Source: Candidatus Gastranaerophilales bacterium (GTDB taxonomy: Bacteria; Cyanobacteriota; Vampirovibrionia; Gastranaerophilales; Gastranaerophilaceae). Taken from it: a stretch of 64,000 bases of DNA. Below are positions 1 to 8,810 of this stretch, in pieces. Made by a program: the position numbers and the translations under genes. The stretch is from contig CALUVG010000001.1 in the NCBI GenBank assembly GCA_944324165.1, positions 66,773-130,772 on the forward strand, in the 5' to 3' direction. The notes beneath the pieces are model-generated. The model was not told the DNA's origin. It was given only the letters and a program-made list of their open reading frames with translations, and did no database searches. The number at the start of each line of letters is the position of its first letter. The stretch's first letter is position 1.

Positions 1-261
1 ATTATGTGCATCATGTATATCTTTTATTACTATTTTAGCGGCATCATCCTTTCTCAAGGTTAATTCATAACCGCGAAGTCTTATTTCAAGTGGATCCCCC
101 ATCGGTGCCGTTTTTATCAACGTAACCTCAACACCTGGAGTTAACCCCATATCCAAAATATGACATCTTAGTGTTTTGCTGTCGCATTCAATTGATGAAA
201 TAATCGCATCTTTACCTACGGGCAGTTCTGCAAGAGTAATTCTATCAGTTTTTATATCCAT
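1..261 (-). CDS. feoA: FeoA-domain protein, 3' end outside window
   Basis: The first 87 codons from an ATG at 261 read as a FeoA/SH3-like domain: an N-terminal TLAELPVGKDAII stretch, then CHILDMGLTPGVEV, IKTAPMGDP and IRLRGYELTLRKDDA, the classic FeoA order of motifs. FeoA is a small cytoplasmic partner of the ferrous iron permease FeoB. The frame is still open at the window edge, where HDAHN follows the end of a normal FeoA domain, so this is either a slightly long FeoA or the front of a FeoA-FeoB fusion. It lies 35 bases behind the CDF exporter gene and shares the MarR-led operon, which links it to metal homeostasis. Confidence 0.85.
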   Translation of the reverse strand, partial: MDIKTDRITLAELPVGKDAIISSIECDSKTLRCHILDMGLTPGVEVTLIKTAPMGDPLEIRLRGYELTLRKDDAAKIVIKDIHDAHN

Positions 262-296
262 AACAAATTTGTCCCATATAATTTTATCCGTTAATA

Positions 297-1007
297 TTAT
301 TTTATATCAACAAGAATTTTAACAGTATTTTTTAAAAGTCCATAAGACCATCTTAATATTAGTACACCTCCTAGAATACCTATTAAAGAATCCAAACATA
401 CTATGTTAAAATATTTACCGGCAATTAACGCTCCGATTGCAAGAACTGATGTGAGAGCATCTGCTAAAATATGGTAATATGCAGCCATAAAATTGTAGTC
501 TTTGTTATGAGCATCCATATGTCCGTCATGTTCTTCTGCTCCGTGTTCGTCATGATGATGTTCTTCTTGAGAGTTGTGCTTAAACTCCATAATCAATATA
601 CATACTGCATTAACAACAAGCCCTATAACTGCGACAAGAATTGCTTCATCAAATTTAATTTCTAAAGGATTGACAAATCGCATAAAAGCTTCTGCGATAA
701 TCCATATACCGGTTAAGCCCAAAAACAACGAACTTGTGTATGCTGTAAGCGTTCCTATCTTATCTGTACCATTAGCAAATAATGGTGAGCCTGCAAATTT
801 TCTTGTCAAAACATAAGCCGCATATGTAAGCCCTAGTGCTAATGCATGTGTTCCCATATGGTAACCGTCAGCAAGAAGTGCCATTGAGTTTGTAAAATAG
901 CCGTATGCAATTTCTGCACACATTGCAATTATTGTAAACAGAATTACAATTAATGTTCTTCTTTCATTTTCAGTACTAACACTATGTACATGTTCATGTT
1001 CCGCCAT
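297..1007 (-). CDS. CDF-family metal efflux protein (DmeF-like), lacking the C-terminal domain
   Basis: A 236-residue membrane protein of the cation diffusion facilitator family. The motif ADGYHMGTHALALG in the second helix and HILADALTSVLAI in the fifth are the CDF metal-site helices; the GYHMGTH form resembles the DmeF (Co/Ni) subgroup. A His/Asp/Glu-rich loop (HHHDEHGAEEHDGH) lies between helices four and five, as expected for metal sensing or delivery. The protein stops just after the last helix (KILVDIK), so the usual cytoplasmic C-terminal dimerisation domain is missing and no continuation is visible in any frame. The start at 1007 (MAEHEH) is chosen because AAAGGAG lies nine bases upstream; a longer reading would overlap the MarR gene. 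The metal cannot be decided from sequence. Confidence 0.85.
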   Translation of the reverse strand: MAEHEHVHSVSTENERRTLIVILFTIIAMCAEIAYGYFTNSMALLADGYHMGTHALALGLTYAAYVLTRKFAGSPLFANGTDKIGTLTAYTSSLFLGLTGIWIIAEAFMRFVNPLEIKFDEAILVAVIGLVVNAVCILIMEFKHNSQEEHHHDEHGAEEHDGHMDAHNKDYNFMAAYYHILADALTSVLAIGALIAGKYFNIVCLDSLIGILGGVLILRWSYGLLKNTVKILVDIK

Positions 1008-1008
1008 A

Positions 1009-1476
1009 TTAAACATCTCCTTTTTGCAAATCAATTTTTTGTTCCAGATATTTGTTGTATTTATCTAAAAATTCAGCAACTGTTTCCAATTTTTTACTAT
1101 CACATTTTTCAAGATATTCCACATCTTTGCAATACCAGCTTTCATGCATCCTTGCATGGGCATTAAATATTTCCTCTCCGACAGAGGTTAGGCTGTAATA
1201 TATTTCTTTTTTGTTTGTCTCTGAGGTAAAGCTTGCAACAGCCCCTTTTTTCATAAGTTTTTTAATTATTTTACTTACTCCTCCGCGGGTAACATTTAAT
1301 AATGCAGATAATTTGGTTACATTAGGTTTGTCTATTTTTCCGATATAATCCACACAGTGCATTTCGCTTATACGGTAATCATTTAAGATGTTAGAGCTTT
1401 CATTTTTATATATTTTTTCCAGCATTTTTTGATTTTCAAAGTATCTAATCAATAAATCCAAAATTTTTTCATTCAT
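1009..1476 (-). CDS. MarR-family transcriptional regulator
   Basis: A 155-residue winged-helix regulator. The segment YIGKIDKPNVTKLSALLNVTRGGVSKIIKKLMKKG is the MarR recognition-helix region, followed by the beta wing (ETNKKEIYYSLTSVGEEIF). The start MNEKILDL at 1476 is preferred over an upstream in-frame ATG at 1542 because the latter falls inside an operator-like repeat and the -35 box. Its stop lies one base before the CDF start, so the MarR, CDF and FeoA genes probably form one transcript. Inference: it is an autorepressor responding to a metal ion, in the manner of AdcR/ZitR-type MarR regulators, although the ligand cannot be read from the sequence. Confidence 0.88.
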   Translation of the reverse strand: MNEKILDLLIRYFENQKMLEKIYKNESSNILNDYRISEMHCVDYIGKIDKPNVTKLSALLNVTRGGVSKIIKKLMKKGAVASFTSETNKKEIYYSLTSVGEEIFNAHARMHESWYCKDVEYLEKCDSKKLETVAEFLDKYNKYLEQKIDLQKGDV

Positions 1477-1490
1477 AACATAACCGCCAT

Positions 1491-1542
1491 TTTGTTTCCC
1501 TGTCAACAATATTATTACTCTTTTTTGTTTCCTTGTCAACAA
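1491..1542 (-). promoter_or_regulatory. Promoter with two direct operator repeats upstream of the MarR operon
   Basis: Two copies of TTGTTGACARGGAAACAA lie on the minus strand at 1542-1525 and 1509-1492, 33 bases apart (about three helical turns). Each has matching outer ends TTGTT...AACAA. TTGACA inside the upstream copy (1539-1534) is a perfect -35 box, followed 17 bases later by AATAAT (1516-1511) as the -10; the second copy covers the expected transcription start. This is the geometry of a repressor-controlled promoter and fits autoregulation by the MarR protein. Confidence 0.75.
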
Positions 1543-1653
1543 AAAAATGTGGAATTGTTACTTTTCTTAATCCATTCAATGTGTAGTTTTATTAAATTGT
1601 GTCCTTAATCTTCAGCGTGTGCCATAATAGCTAAAAAAGAAGGAGGAAAATAA

Positions 1654-2805
1654 ATGAAAGACAAAACTTTTTTAATGATCCCTGGTCCTACACCTGTACC
1701 TGAACGCGTTTTACTGGAAATAGCAAAGCATCCGATTGGACACAGAAGCTCGGAATTTTCCTCCATATTAGAAGAAGTTTATGAAAATTTAAAATATGTT
1801 TTTCAGACAGAAAACGATGTATTCATGTTTACTTCAAGCGGAACAGGCGCAATGTGCGCTGCACTTGAAAATTTAATAAATGAAGGGGACAAAGTTCTGT
1901 CGCTCGTTATAGGTAATTTTGGTAACCGCTGGGCTAAAATTGCAGAATCACGCGGCGCATTAGTTGAAAAAATAGAAGTTGACCCGGGTGAGGTAATAAA
2001 TCCTGAGGTGTTACAAAAACGTTTGGCTGAAGATATCAATAAAGAAATCAAAATTGTTACTCTAACTCACAGTGAAACATCAACCGGTGCTGCAAATGAT
2101 ATAAAAACACTATGTGCAATTATAAAAGAACACGGAGCATTGTCAGTTGTGGATGGAGTTACAAGCGTTTGTGCAATGCCTTGCAAACCTGATGAATGGG
2201 GAATTGATGTACTTGTTTCAGGCTCGCAAAAAGGCTTTATGATACCGCCGGGGCTTGCATTTTTAACTGCCAATGAGAAGGCATGGAGTGTTTACGAACA
2301 GTGCAAACATCCAAGTTTTTACTTTGACTGGGCAGCTCATAGAAAATCTGTCAGAGCAAATTCAACACCGTTTACTCCTGCAGTAAACCTTATTGCCGGA
2401 TTAAATGTCGCTTTAAAAATGATTAAAGAAGAAGGCATAGATAATATGAATGCCCGTCATAAACGTCATGCAATGGCACTTAGAGCTGCTTTAAAAGCTA
2501 TTAATCTAAAACTTCTTGTTGAGGATGATGAACATGCCAGTTATTCAATAACTTCTATATTGCCGCCGGAAGGTATTTCAGTACCTGATATCAGAAAAAC
2601 TTTGCAAAAAGAGTATGACATAGTTGTTGCTAACGGACAAAATCAATTGAAAGATAAAATCTTCAGAATGGGAACATTAGGTTTCGTCTGCGACAGAGAT
2701 CTGATTGCATCTGTAGGCGCATTGGAAGCAACTCTATTAAAATTAGGTCACAAGTTCCAACTGGGTGCCGGCGTACAAACTCTTATTAGTGAATTAAATA
2801 AATAA
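1654..2805 (+). CDS. Class V aminotransferase (AGXT/serine-pyruvate family), probable phosphoserine aminotransferase
   Basis: A 383-residue PLP enzyme of the alanine-glyoxylate/serine-pyruvate aminotransferase family: IPGPTPVP near the N terminus, MFTSSGTGAMCAALEN for phosphate binding, THSETSTG, VDGVTS with the PLP-contacting Asp, and SGSQKGFMIPPG with the Schiff-base Lys. It is first in a tight operon with serA (20-base gap) and serB (17-base gap). No classical SerC is present in the window, so the likely role is conversion of phosphohydroxypyruvate to phosphoserine, as shown for related archaeal broad-specificity class V aminotransferases. A role in glyoxylate transamination is the alternative. 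GAAGGAGG lies just upstream of the ATG. Confidence 0.88.
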   Translation: MKDKTFLMIPGPTPVPERVLLEIAKHPIGHRSSEFSSILEEVYENLKYVFQTENDVFMFTSSGTGAMCAALENLINEGDKVLSLVIGNFGNRWAKIAESRGALVEKIEVDPGEVINPEVLQKRLAEDINKEIKIVTLTHSETSTGAANDIKTLCAIIKEHGALSVVDGVTSVCAMPCKPDEWGIDVLVSGSQKGFMIPPGLAFLTANEKAWSVYEQCKHPSFYFDWAAHRKSVRANSTPFTPAVNLIAGLNVALKMIKEEGIDNMNARHKRHAMALRAALKAINLKLLVEDDEHASYSITSILPPEGISVPDIRKTLQKEYDIVVANGQNQLKDKIFRMGTLGFVCDRDLIASVGALEATLLKLGHKFQLGAGVQTLISELNK

Positions 2806-2825
2806 AGTGAAATAAAGGATTAGAT

Positions 2826-4424
2826 ATGAAAGTTTTAATTACAGATAAAATTAATGAAGCCGCGGGAAAAATTATTGAGCAGGCGGCAGAGGTTGATTTT
2901 TTACCGACAATGACAGAAGAAGAATTAATCAATATAATTCCTGAATATGATGCATTAATGGTAAGAAGTCAAACAAAAGTAACAGCAAAGATAATAGAAG
3001 CCGGCAAAAACTTAAAAATTATAGGTCGTGCAGGTGTAGGTGTTGATAATATTGATGTTGATGCAGCAACCCAGAAAGGTATAATTGTTGTTAATTCTCC
3101 GGATGGAAATACTATGGCAGCGGCAGAACATACTGTAGCTTTAATGCTTTCAATGGCAAGAAATATTGTGCCGGCAGCATTATCTACGAAAGCAGGAAAA
3201 TGGGAACGCTCCAAATTCACAGGCTGCGAACTTTACAAGAAAACTCTCGGGATTATCGGACTCGGTAAAATAGGAACACATGTAGCTGAAATCGCACTTG
3301 CATTCGGTATGAAACTTGTTGTGTTTGATCCTTATACATCTAAAGAAATTGTAGAAAAAATGGGGGCAGAATACACAAGTACTCTTGATGATTTTTGGGG
3401 CAAATGTGACTTTATAACGGTACATGTACCAAAGACAAAAGAAACTATTAACTTAATAAATAAAGATGCAATAAGCAAAATGAAAAAAGGAGTTAAGCTG
3501 GTCAATTGCGCAAGAGGCGGTATTATCAATGAAAATGACTTGAAAGAAGCGATAGAAAGCGGACAGGTTTCTGCGGCGGCAATTGATGTTTATGAAAATG
3601 AACCTGATATTGCAAGCTGTCCTTTAATTCATTGCGATGGAAATATAGTTTTGACCCCTCATTTAGGAGCAAGCACTCAAGAAGCACAATTGAATGTAGC
3701 AATAGATGTTGCCGAACAGATTAAGGAAGTTCTGTCAGGCGGCTCCGCATCATCTGCGGTTAATATTCCATCTTTGCGCCCTGACAAACTTGAGCCGGTT
3801 AAAGATTATATGCAAATTGCAGAAAATTCAGGCGAACTGGCAATGCAAATTTCTGACGGAGTAATTAAAGCCATAGAAATTACTGCGCAGGGAGATCTTG
3901 CAGAACTTGATATACAGCCATTAGAAGTTGCGGTCTTAAAAGGAGCACTTTCATCTATGCTGGAAAGCGTTAACTATGTTAATGCGCCTGTTCTGGCTAA
4001 AAAACGCGGTATTGACATTATTTCAACCAGATCCAAAGTTAAATGTAATTTTGCGGGATTATTAACCGTTAAACTTACAACGGATAAAGGGATAAGCGTT
4101 GTTGCAGGTGCGCTTGTAGCCAAAGATATTCCTAGAATAGTCAAGATTAATGACTATGAAACAAGTATCCGCCCTCAAAAACACATGCTGATTGTTCCGC
4201 ACAAAAACCAGCCTTCTATGATTGCAAAAGTTGCTCAAGTCATAGGCGCGAATAATATTAACATCGGTTCAATGAACGTTGTTCAAAAGAATGACAAACA
4301 CGAAACAGAATCTATAATGGTTATAAACATTGAGTCTGCGGTTAGTAACGATGTTCTGAATGAAATTGCGAAAATTGAAGGAGTTCACAATCCAAAATAT
4401 ATTAGTTTAAACGCACAGGACTAG
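2826..4424 (+). CDS. serA: D-3-phosphoglycerate dehydrogenase
   Basis: A 532-residue enzyme for the first step of serine synthesis. The NAD-binding motif GLGKIG is at residues 145-150, and the catalytic residues are Arg230 (NCARGG), Glu259 (YENEP) and His279 (TPHLGAST). After residue 310 comes the intervening (ASB) domain and then a C-terminal ACT domain (from about residue 455, HMLIVPHKNQPSMIAKV) that usually binds serine for feedback control. The length is that of the long type I enzymes. It sits between the class V aminotransferase and serB, completing a three-step pathway. Confidence 0.96.
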   Translation: MKVLITDKINEAAGKIIEQAAEVDFLPTMTEEELINIIPEYDALMVRSQTKVTAKIIEAGKNLKIIGRAGVGVDNIDVDAATQKGIIVVNSPDGNTMAAAEHTVALMLSMARNIVPAALSTKAGKWERSKFTGCELYKKTLGIIGLGKIGTHVAEIALAFGMKLVVFDPYTSKEIVEKMGAEYTSTLDDFWGKCDFITVHVPKTKETINLINKDAISKMKKGVKLVNCARGGIINENDLKEAIESGQVSAAAIDVYENEPDIASCPLIHCDGNIVLTPHLGASTQEAQLNVAIDVAEQIKEVLSGGSASSAVNIPSLRPDKLEPVKDYMQIAENSGELAMQISDGVIKAIEITAQGDLAELDIQPLEVAVLKGALSSMLESVNYVNAPVLAKKRGIDIISTRSKVKCNFAGLLTVKLTTDKGISVVAGALVAKDIPRIVKINDYETSIRPQKHMLIVPHKNQPSMIAKVAQVIGANNINIGSMNVVQKNDKHETESIMVINIESAVSNDVLNEIAKIEGVHNPKYISLNAQD

Positions 4425-4441
4425 TGTACCGGAGTTAGAAA

Positions 4442-5062
4442 ATGAAATTAGCAGTCTTTGACTTTGATTCAACATTGATGGACGGAGAAACATTAGAATT
4501 TCTTGCCCGAGAAGTCGGCATTGCAGCAGAAATTAAAAAAATAACATATAAAGCAATGAATGGCGAACTGGACTTTTTTGAAAGTTTAGTAAAAAGAGTT
4601 TCGCTTTTGAAAGGACTTTCACTCAGGCGTGTTAACGACATCTGCGAAAATCTGCCCCCTATGAAGGGCGCGCGGGAAACTATTAAAGAATTAAAGAAAA
4701 TGGGCTTTAAAGTTGTATGTTTTTCCGGCGGATTTAAAAACGCAACTATCCCGTTTAAAGAAAAATTGGGACTTGATTGTGAGTTTTCTAATATTTTACA
4801 TACTAAAGAAGGAGTGTTAACCGGTCTTGTTGGCGGAGAAATGATGTTTAATGACAGCAAAGGACAAATGTTGAAAAGGCTTCAGGAGCTAACAGAAACT
4901 CCTCCGTCACAAACTTTGGCTGTCGGTGATGGAGCAAATGACTTAAGCATGTTCAAATATGCAGGCAAACGCGTTGCCTTCTGTGCCAAACCGCTTGTGA
5001 AAGAACAAGCAGATATAATTATTGAAGAGAAAAACCTTACTGAATTGCTTAATTATCTATAA
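4442..5062 (+). CDS. serB: Phosphoserine phosphatase (HAD family)
   Basis: A 206-residue cytoplasmic HAD hydrolase. Motif I is FDFDSTLMDGE with nucleophile Asp7 and acid Asp9; motif II is CFSGGF around residues 93-98; motif IV is VGDGANDLSMF (162-167), and the cap lies in between. This pattern and length are typical of SerB. GGAG lies ten bases upstream of the start. It is the last gene of the serine operon and its 3' end overlaps the convergent gene at 5057 by six bases. Confidence 0.93.
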   Translation: MKLAVFDFDSTLMDGETLEFLAREVGIAAEIKKITYKAMNGELDFFESLVKRVSLLKGLSLRRVNDICENLPPMKGARETIKELKKMGFKVVCFSGGFKNATIPFKEKLGLDCEFSNILHTKEGVLTGLVGGEMMFNDSKGQMLKRLQELTETPPSQTLAVGDGANDLSMFKYAGKRVAFCAKPLVKEQADIIIEEKNLTELLNYL

Positions 5063-5839
5063 TATCTTTCTTAAGTTTTCGATTAATTTATCTGCTGTTT
5101 TCAGCCTGTCTTCAACCGGACCTACTGCCATATTATTAACATCTTTCTCAAAATCCTCAGGCAGGTCTTTGCAGTTATTTTTTGCAAATTCCACAAGGCG
5201 TTTTTCTCCGGGATTCATCACTCTGTTATGTGCAAATAAAACATCAAAATAACTTGCCAAAAATGCAGCACTACGATGATTTATACTTACCATATCATTT
5301 CTTTTTTCCGCAGAATTCAACTGGTCATAGTAAGAAAACATTACCCCCTTCATAAAGGACATGTTTTTATCAATAATATTTTTAGCAAGTTTGTCAGGGT
5401 ATGGTGTATTGGTTAATTTTTGAATTTCAGCGAATTTTCCATTTTTGTCATACAGAATTTTAGACTTATTAACATTATCGACAAAACATGTTGTATACCC
5501 TAATGATGCATTACCATCTATCCAAACTCTCCGCACACAGCCTTCAATCCAGTCAGTAGAGCGATACATTATATCAATCGGTTTGCCGGTATCTCGTAAC
5601 ACATAAACATCACCGGTTTCAAAGTAGTGATTATCAATTTCGGGATTATCAGAATATTTAAGAGCTATTTGGCGTCTTTTTTCAACATCGGGGTCGCCAT
5701 TACAGTAAATATAAATATCATAATCCGAACGATTATCTGCACTCTTAGCCGCAGAAGAGCCGCCGAGTACAATTGTTTCAACTTCCGGCAGACTGCTGTA
5801 ATCCTCAACCATAAGATTTAATATTTCTTGCGAATTCAT
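5057..5839 (-). CDS. Nucleotidyltransferase-fold protein (DUF4037-like)
   Basis: A 260-residue protein with a DNA polymerase beta-type nucleotidyltransferase core at the N terminus: VLGGSSAAK followed by the metal-binding RSDYDIYIY (DxD type). The rest is mostly helical, as in DUF4037 and aminoglycoside-nucleotidyltransferase relatives. The substrate is unknown. The start at 5839 (MNSQEI) is chosen because GGAGG ends five bases upstream; an ATG four codons earlier lies on the ribosome site itself. It is a single gene facing the serine operon. Confidence 0.75.
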   Translation of the reverse strand: MNSQEILNLMVEDYSSLPEVETIVLGGSSAAKSADNRSDYDIYIYCNGDPDVEKRRQIALKYSDNPEIDNHYFETGDVYVLRDTGKPIDIMYRSTDWIEGCVRRVWIDGNASLGYTTCFVDNVNKSKILYDKNGKFAEIQKLTNTPYPDKLAKNIIDKNMSFMKGVMFSYYDQLNSAEKRNDMVSINHRSAAFLASYFDVLFAHNRVMNPGEKRLVEFAKNNCKDLPEDFEKDVNNMAVGPVEDRLKTADKLIENLRKIL

Positions 5840-5951
5840 TGTTACCTCCATTTTATCATTTTAAAGGTTGTATAAAAATTTTTCAAGATGTAAAAGAATT
5901 GTTGTTGAGTTTTTAAATTATAAATTTTTGTATTATAATATTAATGAACAT

Positions 5952-6032
5952 GCCGAAGTGGTGGAATGGTAGACACGTACGTTTCAGGTGCGTATGGAGC
6001 AATCCGTAAGGGTTCAAGTCCCTTCTTCGGCA
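5952..6032 (+). tRNA. tRNA-Leu (anticodon CAG)
   Basis: The acceptor stem GCCGAAG/CTTCGGC closes perfectly with discriminator A. The anticodon stem TACGT/GCGTA encloses the loop TTCAGGT, giving anticodon CAG. A type II variable arm and the T arm GGGTTCAAGTCCC are present. CCA is not encoded. A TATAAT box at 5934-5939 lies 12 bases upstream. Confidence 0.96.
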
Positions 6033-6063
6033 TTTTTTAATGGCAGTAGGGAGTTATAGAGAT

Positions 6064-6091
6064 AGTGAACAGTAAACGGTGAACAGTGAAC
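6064..6091. repeat. Tandem heptamer repeat, four copies of RGTRAAC
   Basis: AGTGAAC, AGTAAAC, GGTGAAC and AGTGAAC follow one another without gaps. The same heptamer recurs in inverted orientation at 24715-24735. Around it, the near-duplicated phrases GGCAGTAGGGAGTTATA (6042) and GGCACTAGGGAATTAATA (6106) suggest a larger, decayed repeat. No gene is seen between the tRNA and 6192. Confidence 0.7.
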
Positions 6092-6191
6092 TGTTGTTTC
6101 TAAAAGGCACTAGGGAATTAATAAAGACGATAAGACGTTAAGTCGGTTACATTTTTGAATGATGTATGTGAAAGCCTTGTGGGGCTTGAAG

Positions 6192-6455
6192 TTAGATACC
6201 CCCCCCCCCCGCAAATGCACTATTCATGCGGGTTTCAGCCTCATTCGTGGCTGTGGTGAGTGTGGTGAGTGGAGTTATTGCCGTATTTTTGTCGGTCAAA
6301 CTTTCACAACCACAGGAATTTTGTGATGCAACAACATTTTCATTGTTGGGGTAGAAACTCCAACCTACTGTATTTATTTGTTCTTCTGCCAGCTTTCCTG
6401 CCATCCAAACTCCTCTAGGTTCTGTCCTCATACTTCTATTATTACATATCGTCAC
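6192..6455 (-). CDS. Small ORF of unknown function ending in a poly-G tract (doubtful)
   Basis: An 87-codon reading frame with no recognised domain. The middle (EPRGVWMAGKLAEEQ, then a Ser/Thr/Asn-rich tail) does not look like random translation, but there is no clear ribosome site. Its last codons run through a 12-base G tract (AGGGGI, stop), so a one-base slip would change the C terminus. It may be a remnant or a repeat-borne frame instead of a functional gene. Confidence 0.3.
   Translation of the reverse strand: MTICNNRSMRTEPRGVWMAGKLAEEQINTVGWSFYPNNENVVASQNSCGCESLTDKNTAITPLTTLTTATNEAETRMNSAFAGGGGI
6199..6210. repeat. Homopolymer tract C12
   Basis: Twelve consecutive C residues in an AT-rich intergenic patch, by far the longest G/C homopolymer in the window. 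Such tracts are prone to slipped-strand mispairing and also to assembly error. Confidence 0.9.
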
Positions 6456-6482
6456 AAAAATTTCAACCCCACGTAATAAATA

Positions 6483-6842
6483 CTATTTCTTATGTTCAAC
6501 CCCTTTTGCATCTTTTATAATAAATGGTCTGACAAATGCCCACGTTCCATATGTAGATACCCCGAGACCACTCACCTTTAAAGCAGTTGATAATGCTTTA
6601 GGTTTCGGGATAAAAGCCCCGAGTGTCGCCAGTGCCGTCCCTATCATAATCCCTAAATATCCTTTGAAAATCGTTCGAGGCACAACTATTGTATCTGTCA
6701 TGTCTGCAGAATTTTTTACGCTGTTCTGAAATTTATCAAGAAAAGTTTCTTTGCCTTGCGGGGCAGAAGTATCAGGTTTTGCCGTAACCATGACCGGCAA
6801 AGTATATTGCGTCTGTGTAAATTGTCCGATTCTATCTAGCAT
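6483..6842 (-). CDS. Small membrane protein of unknown function
   Basis: A 119-residue protein. The first 55 residues are polar (Thr/Gln/Asp-rich). Two hydrophobic segments follow, GYLGIMIGTALATLGAFI (about 61-78) and a weaker one near LKVSGLGVSTYGTWAFV (88-104), then a charged tail KDAKGVEHKK. No signal peptide or known domain is recognised. It lies in the accessory patch behind tRNA-Leu, on the same strand as the XRE gene just upstream (34-base gap), and may be cotranscribed with it. Confidence 0.55.
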   Translation of the reverse strand: MLDRIGQFTQTQYTLPVMVTAKPDTSAPQGKETFLDKFQNSVKNSADMTDTIVVPRTIFKGYLGIMIGTALATLGAFIPKPKALSTALKVSGLGVSTYGTWAFVRPFIIKDAKGVEHKK

Positions 6843-6875
6843 GTCTGTTTAAAAAACACTGAATTTATTTTTTTG

Positions 6876-7106
6876 TTAGTCAGGAATATACTCAAATATA
6901 TCTTGTATGCGGCAGTTCAATGCATAACAAAGTTTGTTTATGGTCTCAAGCTCTATTGTCTTTGTTCTGTTATGGTAAATCTTAAAGACCACAACATGGC
7001 TCAAACCTGCAATTCTTGCAGTTTCAGCCATGTTCATACGTCTTATCCCCATCATTTCTGATAACTTATTATGAACTGGATGAAGATGGTAACTATTTGG
7101 ACTCAA
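6876..7106 (-). CDS. XRE/Cro-type HTH regulator with damaged 5' end
   Basis: A small Cro/C1-type protein: NKLSEMMGIRRMNMAETARIAG, then SHVVVFKIYHNRTKTIELET and INKLCYALNCRIQDIFEYIPD, the usual five-helix fold. Family members normally begin two residues before NKLSE. Here that point (about 7076) abuts, without intervening DNA, the 5'-truncated pilin-like relic on the other strand. Codons 1-10 of the open frame (ATG at 7106) are read from antisense pilin sequence. The natural start therefore seems lost, and the gene may be inactive or use the ATG at 7106 or 7055. It is one of four HTH genes paired with pilin-like genes here. Confidence 0.65.
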   Translation of the reverse strand: MSPNSYHLHPVHNKLSEMMGIRRMNMAETARIAGLSHVVVFKIYHNRTKTIELETINKLCYALNCRIQDIFEYIPD

Positions 7107-7525
7107 ATTTTGCTTATACAGAAAGTTGGGCTAAAAAATACATTTTACCATACATTCAATACTCTAAATATGTCTCAGGATATAATGAAATTATGTCAGA
7201 CACAGAAACGAATGAGCACATGTTTCAAGTTTATCTGAATGATGGTTCCATATTATATATACGCAGAGGACTATGCATGGATTTTGACTACGATGTTAAT
7301 GGTGGCTCTACATTCACAGAAGGCGTGGATTTTTATGCGTTTACTTTATGTTTCGGTAATAGTAGTGTAAACGCTATTTCTCAAGGATTTCGTACATATT
7401 TATATAATAATATAACCTCACGACAGAATGCATTGGAACGCTGCAAAACACAGCCAGCTTATTGTTCTAATCTACTGCGATACGACAACTGGGAGTTCAA
7501 AGATGATTATCCCTACAAGCTATAA
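7073..7525 (+). pseudogene. 5'-truncated type IV pilin-like gene
   Basis: The frame from 7073 (ELDEDGNYL...) aligns along its length with the intact pilin-like protein at 26848-27492: AKKYILPYIQYSK, the DVNG turn, SRQNALERCK, AYCSNLL and the C-terminal YDNWEFKDDYPYKL match closely. The prepilin leader, hydrophobic helix and about 60 N-terminal codons are absent. The deletion end coincides with the damaged start of the opposing XRE gene at about 7073-7080. No promoter or ribosome site remains, so it is best read as a relic or silent cassette. Confidence 0.75.
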
Positions 7526-7631
7526 AATATTAACTATTTCTTAATTATTTAAGCACTCTAAACACTTGATTAGTTTTTTTGTTGATGTTATAAAAATCAT
7601 GTTAAAAGTTTTACAAAATAAGAAGGAGTAA

Positions 7632-8642
<1,011 letters not shown>

Positions 8643-8669
8643 TTTTTAAAAGCAATATAAGAAATTGAG

Positions 8670-8701
8670 CGGACGGCTGAAAAAAATTTTTCAGCCGTCC
8701 G
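8670..8701. terminator. Strong inverted repeat after gap
   Basis: CGGACGGCTGAAAAA pairs with TTTTTCAGCCGTCCG over 15 bases with only two central bases between the arms. It begins 28 bases after the GAPDH stop codon. There is no long T run after it, but the A/T core and GC-rich base make a terminator or mRNA-stabilising hairpin likely. Confidence 0.7.
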
Positions 8702-8810
8702 ACTTATTATACCTTCGGTTGATAAACCTTTGCAAAAGATTAACATTTTGCGGGATTAAATACTCACCAATTTTTGTCAAAATACTTTTGTAATAATATT
8801 GGAGGTCAAA

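Noticed and set aside
5952-7525. tRNA-Leu(CAG) as integration site of a genomic island
   Set aside because: The patch behind the tRNA looks accessory, but I find no repeat of the tRNA 3' end downstream and no integrase, so an att-bounded island is not supported.
7016-7525. Full-length gene starting at 7016
   Set aside because: The first 19 codons are antisense to the XRE gene and share nothing with the pilin family; only the part from about 7073 is homologous.
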